The translations under genes were made by a program, and so were the position numbers. Shown here piece after piece: positions 35,113 to 43,220 of a stretch of 64,000 nt of DNA (position 1 is the first letter of the stretch; each line of letters starts with the position of its first letter). The stretch comes from Aldehydirespirator sp965219165. Its GTDB lineage: Bacteria; Actinomycetota; Acidimicrobiia; Acidimicrobiales; Aldehydirespiratoraceae. The stretch spans positions 1,426,001-1,490,000 of the forward strand of contig CBDCMW010000002.1 of the NCBI GenBank assembly GCA_965219165.1, written 5' to 3'. The notes under the pieces are model-generated. The model was given only the letters and a program-made list of their open reading frames with translations. It was not told where the DNA came from and ran no database searches.

Positions 35113-36315
35113 GTGACTGCAGGGCCACGCAGCGTGCTAGGCCGGTATTTCGTTCAGAATCCCGGGCCGACAAACATCCCCGACCGGGTGCTGGAGGCCT
35201 TCCGCCGCCCCGCGATCGACTTCGCCGATCCCGAGTTCATCGCGCTGGCCGACAGCATCTGGGAGGAGTTGCCCGAGATCTTCGGCGGAGCCGACGAGGT
35301 CGTGCTGCTGACCACGGTGGGGCATGGTGCCTGGGAGTCGGCGTTGACCAACACGCTCGACCCTGGCGACACGGTGCTGATCCCCGACTGCGGACTGTTC
35401 GGTCGGCGCTGGGCGATGATGGCCCGCGACCTCGGCTACGAGGTGGTGTCGACGGCGCAGCATCTTCGGCATCCGACCGACCCGGCCGAGATCGCCGACA
35501 TACTGGCGGCCGACACCGCCCATCGCATCCGCAGCGTTTGCATTGTCCACACCGAGACCTCCACCGGCGCGGTCACCGACCTGGCCGCGATGCGCGCCGC
35601 CATAGACGCTGAGGGCCATCCGGCGCTGTTTGTGGTGGACGGGGTGTGCTCGCTCGGGACTGAGCCGCTGAGAATGCGCGACTGGGGGATCGACGTGGTG
35701 GTGGCGGCCTCCCAGAAGGGACTGATGATGCCTCCGGGCCTTTCGTTCTGCGCGCTGAGCGAGAAAGCGCTGGAGCGCAACCGCTCAGCGGCCACGCCCC
35801 GGTTCCATCTGGCGTGGGCGCCGCGTTTCGAGGAGGGCCACATCTACAAACGCTTTGGCGGTACCCCTCCCATCCAGCACATGTTCGCCCTGAGGACCGC
35901 GCTCGACATGATCGCCGAGACCGGGGGGATAGACGCCTCGGTGGCTCGCCACCGCCGCTGGGCCGCCGCGGTTCACGCCGCCGTCGGCGGCTGGGCGTCG
36001 GGAGGGCCGTGGGAGATCAACATCGCCGAGCCCAAGCACCGCACCGCCGCGATCACATGCGTGCGCACCGGCGGCATCGCGGCCGACCCGCTGATCGCTA
36101 TGGCCCGGGATCGTTTCAGCGTCAGCGTCGGATCGGGAATGATGACCGAGATGGAGGGCCGGGGCTTCCGCATCGGCCACCTGGGCGACCTGAACGAGCC
36201 GATGCTGCTCGGCGCTCTGGGCGGCCTTGAGACGGCGATGACGGTGCTGGGACTGCCCCACGGTCATGGCCTGCCCGCCGCGGTCGCCTCCCTGGCGGCC
36301 ACCTCCGGCATATAG
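35113..36315 (+). CDS. Class V aminotransferase (alanine/serine-glyoxylate type)
   Basis: A 400-aa PLP enzyme. QNPGPTNIP is the family N-terminus; VVDGVCSLGTEPLRM binds the cofactor pyridine nitrogen and VVAASQKGLMMPPGL contains the Schiff-base lysine. The C-terminus FRIGHLGDLNEPMLLGAL matches serine-glyoxylate and alanine-glyoxylate aminotransferases. GTG 35113 follows GGAGGTGA. It is 35 bp downstream of the flavin oxidoreductase and may be in the same operon. Confidence 0.92.
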   Translation: MTAGPRSVLGRYFVQNPGPTNIPDRVLEAFRRPAIDFADPEFIALADSIWEELPEIFGGADEVVLLTTVGHGAWESALTNTLDPGDTVLIPDCGLFGRRWAMMARDLGYEVVSTAQHLRHPTDPAEIADILAADTAHRIRSVCIVHTETSTGAVTDLAAMRAAIDAEGHPALFVVDGVCSLGTEPLRMRDWGIDVVVAASQKGLMMPPGLSFCALSEKALERNRSAATPRFHLAWAPRFEEGHIYKRFGGTPPIQHMFALRTALDMIAETGGIDASVARHRRWAAAVHAAVGGWASGGPWEINIAEPKHRTAAITCVRTGGIAADPLIAMARDRFSVSVGSGMMTEMEGRGFRIGHLGDLNEPMLLGALGGLETAMTVLGLPHGHGLPAAVASLAATSGI

Positions 36316-36329
36316 CCCGAGCCGGTGCC

Positions 36330-36923
36330 CTAGGGATTGAGCAGGGCGGTCACGAGCGCCCGAAGCTCACCGATGCCGGTGCCCTTGGCTGCGCTGGTCC
36401 ACTGGACGGTGCCCCGGTCGGCGCCGAGCTTGGCTGCGACCTCGGCCCGGCGGGTGCCGCGGCGGGAGGGGCGCACCTTGTCGGCCTTGGTAGCGACGTA
36501 AGTCACGGGCAGGTCCAGGCCGTCGAGCCAGTCCACGGTCTGCAGGTCGAGGCCGGTGGGACCGATCTCGCCGTCGATGAGGTGCAGCACCCCCCGCAGC
36601 GGCTCGCGGTGGGCGAGGTAGCCCTCAGCCATGGAGCTCCAACGGCCCTGTTCGGCCTTGGACGCTTTGGCGTAGCCGTAGCCGGGCAGGTCCACCAGCC
36701 AGAGTCCCGAGCCCTCCGCGCCCAGCTCGAACGCGTTGATCAGCCGGGTGGCGCCGGGCGTCTTGGAGGTGCGGGCCAGTTGCCGACGCTGGGCCAGCGC
36801 GTTGAGCAGCGACGACTTGCCGACGTTGGACCGCCCCACCAGAGCGATCTCGGCCACTGTGGAGGGCATCTCCCGCGCGCGGGGAAACGACGACACGAAG
36901 TGCAACGCCAGAGGTCCGGCCAT
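36330..36923 (-). CDS. engB: Ribosome biogenesis GTPase EngB/YsxC
   Basis: A 197-aa essential-type GTPase assisting 50S assembly. G1 is GRSNVGKSS, G2/G3 include TPGATR and LVDLPGYGYAK, and G4 is TKADK. Length and motif order match the family. The ATG at 36923 begins 20 residues before VAEIALVGRSNVG as usual. Confidence 0.95.
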   Translation of the reverse strand: MAGPLALHFVSSFPRAREMPSTVAEIALVGRSNVGKSSLLNALAQRRQLARTSKTPGATRLINAFELGAEGSGLWLVDLPGYGYAKASKAEQGRWSSMAEGYLAHREPLRGVLHLIDGEIGPTGLDLQTVDWLDGLDLPVTYVATKADKVRPSRRGTRRAEVAAKLGADRGTVQWTSAAKGTGIGELRALVTALLNP

Positions 36924-36972
36924 CCGATCAGGCTACGACGGCGGCTGTACTGGACCCTCCCGTCGGAACGGG

Positions 36973-37752
36973 TCACGTCTGGTGCTCAGGACACCAGTAG
37001 GTGGTGCGGCCACCCACCTGCTCGCGCCGCAGCGCCGCCCCATCCCGGGGACAGCAGCCTCCCCGCACCCGAGCGGGCTGGAGGTCACCGGTGTGGGACC
37101 CGCCCCGCTGGCCGAGGATCCTCAGCGTGGTCCGGATGGCCCGATGGAGACGGGATGCCTCCGACGTCTCCAGCGATCCTGCCTCCCGGAGGGGCGATAG
37201 GCGGCCTCGCCACAGCGCCTCGTCGGCCAGCAGGTTGCCCAGCCCGGCCAGGCGGCGCTGGTCCAGCAGCCGGGCCTTCAGTGCCACCGTCGAGCGGCCC
37301 AGGGCCTCGCGCACTTGCTCCAGGGTCAAGGACAGCGCGTCCGGTCCCAGCGCTTCCTCGTCGGGGTCGAGCTGCACGCCGCCCAGTCTTCGAGGGTCGC
37401 GCAGCACCATGGCGCCTCCGCCCTCGAACCGCAGCCCGAACCGGTCCCAGGCAGGTTCGTGGCGGGGGCTGTCGTACAGCAGGTGGTCGATCGGCATGGC
37501 TCCGTCAACAACGATCTTGCCTGTCATGCCGAACCGCAGCCCGAGCCGCGGGCCGTCGGTGTCGACAATGACCAGCTTGCCGATGCGTCGCACCGCCTCG
37601 ACGCGGGCCCCAGTCAGCTCCAAGCGCAGAGCGTCGGTGGAGGTCCCGCCCTTGGCGAACCACTCGTCGGGGGCGTGGACGCTGGCGATCTTGCGCCCCG
37701 CCGTGGCCGAGACAGCCCTCCGGTAGGCCTCCACCTCGATTATCTCAGGCAC
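36973..37752 (-). CDS. Fpg/Nei-family DNA glycosylase with unusual zinc finger
   Basis: A 259-aa base-excision repair enzyme. The mature N-terminus would be Pro-Glu (MPEIIEVE), the catalytic pair of the family. HH2H-type residues appear in RLAGLGNLLADEALWRG. The C-terminal finger is CCPRDG ... YWCPEH: compared with the usual C-x2-C...C-x2-C pattern, the second cysteine is Asp and the fourth is His. A second paralogue with an intact finger is at 63147. Substrate (8-oxoG or oxidised pyrimidine) is not predictable. Confidence 0.85.
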   Translation of the reverse strand: MPEIIEVEAYRRAVSATAGRKIASVHAPDEWFAKGGTSTDALRLELTGARVEAVRRIGKLVIVDTDGPRLGLRFGMTGKIVVDGAMPIDHLLYDSPRHEPAWDRFGLRFEGGGAMVLRDPRRLGGVQLDPDEEALGPDALSLTLEQVREALGRSTVALKARLLDQRRLAGLGNLLADEALWRGRLSPLREAGSLETSEASRLHRAIRTTLRILGQRGGSHTGDLQPARVRGGCCPRDGAALRREQVGGRTTYWCPEHQT

Positions 37753-37823
37753 CGTGCCAGCCCTCGTCCCGACCGCTGCGGCAGCCTAGCCCGCACCGAC
37801 GCGCTCCGGCAGGTGTGGCTCGC

Positions 37824-38531
37824 CTAAACGGATATGCCTCCAGCGGGGGTGACGACGTGGCCAAGATCTTCGAGTTGGGCGATGGCTTCCTCGGGGTAGC
37901 GCCGGACGGTCGCTCGCGCCTGCGATCTGTCCCACTCCGCAAGCGACTCGATGACCTCGGTCCGCCATCCGGGCTTCCAGTTCGCAAAGATTCCCTCTCG
38001 ATCCAGGAACAGCAGGAAGTCCTCTAGCGTCGGACGGAAGCGCTTGCCGCCGACGGGAAAGTGCAGCGCGTGGAGATCCGGCGCCGGCTGCCCGCTGGAG
38101 CCGTAGATCCAAGCCAACTCAGGCGAGTTGGCATGGAGATGAACGTGGGCGGCCGCCCGCCCGGGGGCCGAGCGGCGGCTGTCGTACTCGACTCGCAGAA
38201 GTGGCCGTGGGTCCCTTTGGCCGCTGGTGACGTCGACAAACAGGCCGACTGTCGAGGTGATGACTTGCAGATGGGCGTTCGTCTCGTCCATCTCAACCCT
38301 GTACTGGGCGCGCAGGAACAGGTTTGGCGACTCGCTGTCATCACTCGGGCGAACAAGCGGCAAGCCAGGCGAGCGGCGGTTGGGAGGATGGGGAGCTTGG
38401 ACGATGGCGCGCTCGCCAGCCTGGACGAACTCCGCAGAGAACCTGATGTCCGTGTCGAGGCTAGCGTCGATGACGCAGTTGAGCCTGCTGATGAAGTCCT
38501 CGACCGAACGCTCGAGGGGCCTCTCTGTCAC
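37824..38531 (-). CDS. Uncharacterised protein coupled to a small repeat protein (toxin-antitoxin-like pair)
   Basis: A 235-aa protein with no membrane segment. Distinct stretches are HVHLHANSPELAWIYG, HFPVGGKRFRPTLEDFLLFL and VRRYPEEAIAQLEDLGH. The GTG start (38531) overlaps the TGA of the upstream gene as GTGA, so translation is coupled. It resembles proteins found beside small antitoxin-like genes in accessory DNA, but I do not recognise a named family and assign no activity. Codon usage looks slightly less GC-rich than the flanking fpg gene. Confidence 0.65.
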   Translation of the reverse strand: MTERPLERSVEDFISRLNCVIDASLDTDIRFSAEFVQAGERAIVQAPHPPNRRSPGLPLVRPSDDSESPNLFLRAQYRVEMDETNAHLQVITSTVGLFVDVTSGQRDPRPLLRVEYDSRRSAPGRAAAHVHLHANSPELAWIYGSSGQPAPDLHALHFPVGGKRFRPTLEDFLLFLDREGIFANWKPGWRTEVIESLAEWDRSQARATVRRYPEEAIAQLEDLGHVVTPAGGISV

Positions 38532-38938
38532 TCCTCCGCGATCGAGTCTCCGTAGATCAGCCAGAGATCCCGGAGGTTTCCGTCGGTCAAGGAGTCGGCC
38601 TCGCCCTCTGCGATGAACTGTTCAAGGGTCATGCCGACTCTTGAGATGTCCTGTTCGACCCGATCCCGGAGCTCCTCACGGCTGACGTAGTGGACAGTCA
38701 TGTCGCGGTGCCTCCTGGGGCCAGATCCGGTGCTACGGCGCAACGTATCACCCTGAGAAACGACGCCGTCATCAGTGAGTCTGTCCCCGTGGACGAGCCA
38801 GTGGTCGCGAAGTTCGGGCTGCTTGAGGGTTCCAGCCTGCCCCTCGGCGATGAACTCGTCGAGGGTCATCCCGAATTCGCTCAGGGCAAGCGTGATCTCA
38901 TCGATGGTCTTCTCGCGAGGAATGGAGCGAGTGGTCAT
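38528..38938 (-). CDS. Small protein made of two tandem homologous units (antitoxin-like)
   Basis: The 136-aa product contains two related ~45-residue units: FGMTLDEFIAEG...ELRDHWLVHGD and VGMTLEQFIAEG...NLRDLWLIYGD. The second unit has its own ATG at 38701 preceded by AGGAGG with normal spacing, so it could be translated alone as a 57-aa protein. This suggests a tandem gene duplication whose first copy has read into the second by loss of its stop. The upstream start (ATG 38938) has GAGGTG before it. The AT-rich stretch with ATGTACAT around 38980-38991 may contain the promoter or operator. Confidence 0.65.
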   Translation of the reverse strand: MTTRSIPREKTIDEITLALSEFGMTLDEFIAEGQAGTLKQPELRDHWLVHGDRLTDDGVVSQGDTLRRSTGSGPRRHRDMTVHYVSREELRDRVEQDISRVGMTLEQFIAEGEADSLTDGNLRDLWLIYGDSIAEE

Positions 38939-39160
38939 GCATGCACCTCAAAGCTAGTCACTGAAACGGCTTGTTATGAATGTACATGTATTTACGATTC
39001 TTTCAACCAAGAACCTGCGACCCGTCGTCGCCGGGAACCGCCTCCGGCGCCCTGGGCGGTTTCGGGGATCGGCCACGTCATTGGGCACCTGCCTTCGTGC
39101 GTGTTCACATCTCTTGTCACATCTGGCCCGCTGAGGGGACTACGGCTAGCCTCCCGCCGA

Positions 39161-39282
39161 ATGCTCATGGCTGAAGCGGATTTGACGGTCGCGGATCCCG
39201 AGCCGCCCGAGGAGGGCAACTTGGTGCGGGTGCGCGACAGGTTCTGGGTGGTTGAATCTGTGTTGCCGTCGCGGCCATTCGG
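39161..39282 (+). pseudogene. N-terminal fragment resembling a SNF2-type defence helicase (DrmD-like)
   Basis: From ATG 39161 (or 39167) the frame encodes EADLTVADPEPPEEG followed by LVRVRDRFWVVESVLPS. Large SNF2-family helicases of DISARM-like systems often begin in this way (a short acidic lead, then V-R-x-R-x-W-V-V). After about 40 residues the similarity stops and the frame closes at 39298. The break coincides with the end of the antisense PIN-like fragment. Assignment rests on a short motif and is tentative. Confidence 0.35.
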
Positions 39283-39505
39283 ATGTGCTGGATGGTGATT
39301 CCGAGTCCTGGGGCTCTCGCCAGACGACCGTCGGCGGTGAGCAGGGGGGCTTCGAGCGCATTGGCTGCCGCGACGTAGAAGGCGTCGTAGGCAGTGACGT
39401 TCCGGTGGTACTGCCAGGTCATGGGGGCCAGCGCCCGGCTCGGGATGCGCTCGACCGGCCATCGCACGAGATCCTCCATGGCCATCAGCGCCCGTCCCTC
39501 GGCGC
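39283..39505 (-). pseudogene. C-terminal fragment of a PIN-domain (VapC-like) toxin
   Basis: On the minus strand the frame reads RNVTAYDAFYVAAANALEA then PLLTADGRLARAPGLGI. These are the last two conserved acidic segments of VapC-type PIN ribonucleases (x-T-x-x-D-A-x-Y-V-A and TxDxRL). The first catalytic aspartate and the N-terminal ~70 residues are missing; the fragment begins where the LOG gene ends at 39508. No vapB is seen. It cannot be functional as it stands. Confidence 0.6.
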
Positions 39506-39507
39506 GC

Positions 39508-40584
39508 TCAGGTGACGGTCACCGGCGGGTGGGTGCGCAGGAAGTCGAGGGCCTCGGCGGCGGTGTCGACCACGCCGATCATGCCCGCGTAGCGGCGATC
39601 GCCCGCGAGTTGGCGCAGCAGCGGCACGGCGGGCAGCGTCTCGGTGAAGTACCTACGGCCGAGGAAGACCATCGGGCTGACCGCACCGAACACCTCGTAG
39701 TGGTTCTGGGTGGCATCCAGGAACACCTCGCCCATGGTGCCGGCCGAACCGGGTGTGAACACCACGCCGCGGGTGGCGATGGCCAGCAGACCGTCCTCGC
39801 GGATCGAGTTGGCGAAATACTTGGCGATGTGGGTGGCGAACTGGTTGGTCGGCTCGTGGCCGTAGAACCAGGTGGGCACGGCCAGCGACTCGCCGCCGTC
39901 GCCGAAGGCGTCCAGCACGGTCCGCCCCGCGGCCCGGTAGGGCTCACCCCGGCGGTAGTCCGAAGCGATGGCGAGCAGCGCGATAGCAGTGTCGGCGGCG
40001 TCGTCGGGGTGGGGGGCGAGCCACGCGCCGAGGTTGGCGGCCTCCATGGCTCCGGGCCCGCCACCGGTGGTCACGTGCCAATCCGCCCGGGCCAGCTCCC
40101 GTCCCAGCACCGCTACCGAGCGGTAACCGGCGTCACCGCGCTCCAAGGCGTGGCCGCCCATCACCGCCACCACCTCGCGAGCCGCGAGATGGCCGTGCAG
40201 GGCGTCGTCGATGGCATGGTCGTGCAGGCGCCGGGCCAAGGCGTCCATCACGGGCAGGTGCGACCCCCGCGGATGGCGGCTCGCCCACCGGTAGATGGCG
40301 AGATCGATCTCGGGAGTCAGCTCGGCCTGGGAATAGAGCCGAGGCCGGTAGGGGTTGAAGGGCAGGTCGCGCAAGGGTGGAAGCACCACCGCGCCGCTCG
40401 CGAGGACATGGCGGAGCGTCCCGTCGCTCATCGTCGCGCCGAGGAAGGCCGCGCCCGGGCAGGCCGCGGCCCGGAGCTCGTCGGCGCGGCCGCGCAGGTC
40501 GATCCCCTGCACGACCGCATCGGCGAGGGTGCCGTGCTCGCGCAGGTGGGCGTCGAACTCGGCGAGCGAATGGATGTGGCGCAT
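39508..40584 (-). CDS. LOG-family (lysine decarboxylase-like) Rossmann protein
   Basis: A 358-aa protein. The LOG-type nucleotide-binding site is visible as TGGGPGAMEAANLGA and FTPGSAGTMGEVFLDAT, corresponding to the PGGxGTxxE signature with Ser-Ala in place of Gly-Gly. LOG enzymes are phosphoribohydrolases on cytokinin or nucleotide monophosphates; many long bacterial members have unknown substrates. ATG 40584 follows a GTG one codon upstream, either of which may be used. Confidence 0.82.
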   Translation of the reverse strand: MRHIHSLAEFDAHLREHGTLADAVVQGIDLRGRADELRAAACPGAAFLGATMSDGTLRHVLASGAVVLPPLRDLPFNPYRPRLYSQAELTPEIDLAIYRWASRHPRGSHLPVMDALARRLHDHAIDDALHGHLAAREVVAVMGGHALERGDAGYRSVAVLGRELARADWHVTTGGGPGAMEAANLGAWLAPHPDDAADTAIALLAIASDYRRGEPYRAAGRTVLDAFGDGGESLAVPTWFYGHEPTNQFATHIAKYFANSIREDGLLAIATRGVVFTPGSAGTMGEVFLDATQNHYEVFGAVSPMVFLGRRYFTETLPAVPLLRQLAGDRRYAGMIGVVDTAAEALDFLRTHPPVTVT

Positions 40585-40650
40585 CACGTCAGTATCGGCG
40601 CGCAGCCGCGCACCCTGCGCCCTAGGCGTCGCATTCGATCAGCAGCCGAT

Positions 40651-40710
40651 GCGGCCCAGCCGCCGGTCCGGCAGCACGGCACTGGTCGTGTCGACTGCCG
40701 GCTGGGCCGC
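40651..40710 (-). terminator. GC-rich hairpin downstream of the haloalkane dehalogenase gene
   Basis: Arms GCGGCCCAGCC (40651-40661) and GGCTGGGCCGC (40700-40710) are exact complements with a 38-nt loop that can itself fold. Position 46 bp beyond the stop of the minus-strand gene suits a terminator, although no U-tract follows, as is common in actinobacteria. Confidence 0.4.
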
Positions 40711-40756
40711 TTCGGGGCCGACGGGGCCCGGCCGTGCGCCCGGCAGCACGGTGCCG

Positions 40757-41698
40757 TCAGCTCCTGGCGAGCCAGGCGACGATGGCTTCGGCCAGGGCTG
40801 GGCCCTGGTCCTCCTGGATGAAGTGACTGGCCGGCTCGAACTCGGCGTGGGGCTGGCCGGCCGCGCCCGGGATCCTCTCGACCATGTATGGCTGAAGGCC
40901 GCCCAGCACCGGGTCGCCAGGCGCCCACAGGGTGAGCACGGGCTTGGTCCACTGCTCTAGCACCGTCCAGGCGGCCCGGTTGGCGGGCACGGCCGGGTCG
41001 TCGGGCCTGACCGGCACCAGCAGCGGGAACTGGCGGGCGCCGGCCATATGGAACTCGCCGGGGAACGGCGCCCGATAGGCGTCCACCGCGGCCTCGCTGA
41101 GCTCGTTGGCGGTGGCGTTGTCGACCAGACGGCCGCAGTCGAGGAAGGGCACGTCCTGACTGAACTGGCGCCAGAAGTCGAAGCCGGCGCCGGGGGAGTC
41201 GCCCACGGGCAGCGCGGTGTTGGCCAGGATCAGCCGGTCGATCAGCCCCGGGTTCTCAGCCGCGAGCCGCAGGCCGATGAGGCCGCCCCAGTCCTGGCCG
41301 AACAGGTGCAGCGGCCCTGAGCCTCGCTCGTCTGCGGTTGCCTCCAGGAAGCCGCGCATCCATTCGACGTGGCCCGCATAGGTGTAGGCAGAGCGCTCGA
41401 CGGGCTTGTCGGAGCGGCCGAAGCCGATGAGGTCGGGCACCATCACCCGGTGGCCGGCCTCGGCCAGCACCGGGATCATCTTGCGGTACAGATAGCCCCA
41501 GGTCGGCTCACCGTGCAGCAGCAGGATCGTGGCCGGGTCGCCGCCCGGGTCGCCAGGCCCGGCGGTCACGTAGGCCATGCGCAGGCCGTCCACGGTCGAG
41601 TATCGGGGCTCGTACGGGTAGTCGTCGACGGCGGCGAAGCGCTCCTCGGGGGTGCGAACGAACGCGGTGCCGCCAGGTGTGGTGAGGGTCTCGGTCAT
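40757..41698 (-). CDS. Haloalkane dehalogenase
   Basis: A 313-aa alpha/beta hydrolase of the haloalkane dehalogenase HLD-I type, hydrolysing C-halogen bonds. LLHGEPTWGYLYR holds the oxyanion/halide region, LFGQDWGGLIGLR the nucleophilic Asp with its halide-binding Trp, and ASHFIQED the base histidine. The acid should be in WAPGDPVLG. ATG 41698 begins a short lead before the conserved core. Epoxide hydrolase is the main alternative but the QDW motif favours dehalogenase. Confidence 0.88.
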   Translation of the reverse strand: MTETLTTPGGTAFVRTPEERFAAVDDYPYEPRYSTVDGLRMAYVTAGPGDPGGDPATILLLHGEPTWGYLYRKMIPVLAEAGHRVMVPDLIGFGRSDKPVERSAYTYAGHVEWMRGFLEATADERGSGPLHLFGQDWGGLIGLRLAAENPGLIDRLILANTALPVGDSPGAGFDFWRQFSQDVPFLDCGRLVDNATANELSEAAVDAYRAPFPGEFHMAGARQFPLLVPVRPDDPAVPANRAAWTVLEQWTKPVLTLWAPGDPVLGGLQPYMVERIPGAAGQPHAEFEPASHFIQEDQGPALAEAIVAWLARS

Positions 41699-41743
41699 GG
41701 CTCGAAGCTAGTGCCGTCAGTGCGAAGCGGATGCCGTGCCTGG

Positions 41744-43087
41744 TTACGGCTTGACGCCCGCGCCGTCCACCCAGACGTGGCTGATGTCGTCGGCGGTGGC
41801 GAGGCGCACGACCTTCTCGAAGGCGCGGGCGTCGTCGTCGATGCCTTCCCACAGCCGGATCGCGCCGCCGGGCCGCTCGGTGCGCACTGCGATGGCGTCG
41901 AAGCGGCGGCCCGGCTCGATGAGCCCCACCGGCAGGTCGAGAACCGCGGCTCCTCCGGCGGTCGCCAGCCAGAAGGCGGTCACGGTGTCGATACGCGAGC
42001 CGGGCACGCCCCGGGTCTCCGCTCCGAGAGCGGGGTCGACGCCGTCCTCGAGCATTCGAGAGACGGTGACCGCGTCCTGGCACACCCCCAGCAGGCCCGG
42101 GCGGGCGCCGCCGGCGATGTCGCTGCCGAGCCCCACGCCGAGGTCCGCGGCCAGCGCCCGCCGCACCCCGAACACAGCGTTGGCGAAGTAGGCGTTGGAA
42201 AGCGGGCAGTGGGCCACGCCCGCCCGGCGCCCCGCCACCATGACCATGTCGTCGACGGTGAGGTGGTCGCTGTGGGCCAGCACCGTGCGGGCCCGCACCA
42301 GCCCGAAGCGTTCGAGGGCCGCGGTGTCGGTCGAACCGAAGCGCTCGAGGGCGTAGCCGCAGTGCCAGTCCGACTCCGCGCAGTGGGTCTGCACCCGCAC
42401 GCCGGTCGCCTCGGCCAGCTCGCCCAGGCCCTCGAGCAAGGCGTCGGTACATGCCGGGGTGAAGCGAGGCGTGACGACCGGCTCCACGAGCGGGCTGCCC
42501 ACGGCCGCCACCGCCTCTATGGACGCCGCCGACGCGTCCACCCCCGCCGCGGCGGTGGTGTCCCGGTACCACTCGGGGGTGCCCGACGGGTGGTCCATGG
42601 CTACCCGGCCCACCAGCGCCCGCTGGCCGTGCCGGGCGCAGGCTCGGGCCAGGGCGGTGGTGGCGTCGAGATCGTTGGACGAGAAGTAGACCGCGGTGGT
42701 GGTGCCCATAGCCAGCAGCGACGGCACCAGGTCGCCCCACACGGCCGCGGCGAACTCGGCGTCGGCGTAACGGGCTTCCAGCGGGAAGGTGTAGTCGAAC
42801 AGCCAGCGCTCGAGGGGCAGGTCGAGCCCGGTCCCCAGCTGCGGCCATTGCGGCGCATGGATGTGAAGGTCAACCAGGCCGGGCAGCAACCGGGTGCCTG
42901 ATGCCAGCTCCACGCGCTCGGTGGCGGATGCGAGCGCCCGATGGCCCGCGGCCGCGCCCTCGGATGTGGAGCGGTCGTGAACGGCGGTGACCGACCCCGT
43001 GGCGTCGACCTCCACCACGGCGTCGGTCACCGTGAGGCGGTCGGGCGTCGGCGTCTGCATCAGGGTTCCGGCCACGGCCAGCGTCAT
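41744..43087 (-). CDS. guaD: Guanine deaminase-type amidohydrolase
   Basis: A 447-aa metal-dependent deaminase converting guanine to xanthine. PGLVDLHIHAPQW has the HxH metal pair and the guanine deaminase-specific Pro-Gln, with QTHCAESDW, SDHLT, HCPLSNAYF and LGSDIAGG in family order. ATG 43087 is preferred over a longer upstream frame that lacks the characteristic N-terminal beta-sandwich start. It may cooperate with purine genes elsewhere; no xanthine gene is adjacent. Confidence 0.87.
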   Translation of the reverse strand: MTLAVAGTLMQTPTPDRLTVTDAVVEVDATGSVTAVHDRSTSEGAAAGHRALASATERVELASGTRLLPGLVDLHIHAPQWPQLGTGLDLPLERWLFDYTFPLEARYADAEFAAAVWGDLVPSLLAMGTTTAVYFSSNDLDATTALARACARHGQRALVGRVAMDHPSGTPEWYRDTTAAAGVDASAASIEAVAAVGSPLVEPVVTPRFTPACTDALLEGLGELAEATGVRVQTHCAESDWHCGYALERFGSTDTAALERFGLVRARTVLAHSDHLTVDDMVMVAGRRAGVAHCPLSNAYFANAVFGVRRALAADLGVGLGSDIAGGARPGLLGVCQDAVTVSRMLEDGVDPALGAETRGVPGSRIDTVTAFWLATAGGAAVLDLPVGLIEPGRRFDAIAVRTERPGGAIRLWEGIDDDARAFEKVVRLATADDISHVWVDGAGVKP

Positions 43088-43220
43088 GCCGACACGGTAA
43101 TGGTCGCCGGGCAGGGCCGGGTCGCTCACAGAGGGTGGTGTGTGGCCTTGTGGGGGGTGTGGTGTCGTGGGTGACCAACCGGAGTTGCCGCGGGTTTGGT
43201 CGCGGACCTCGGCCCGGACC

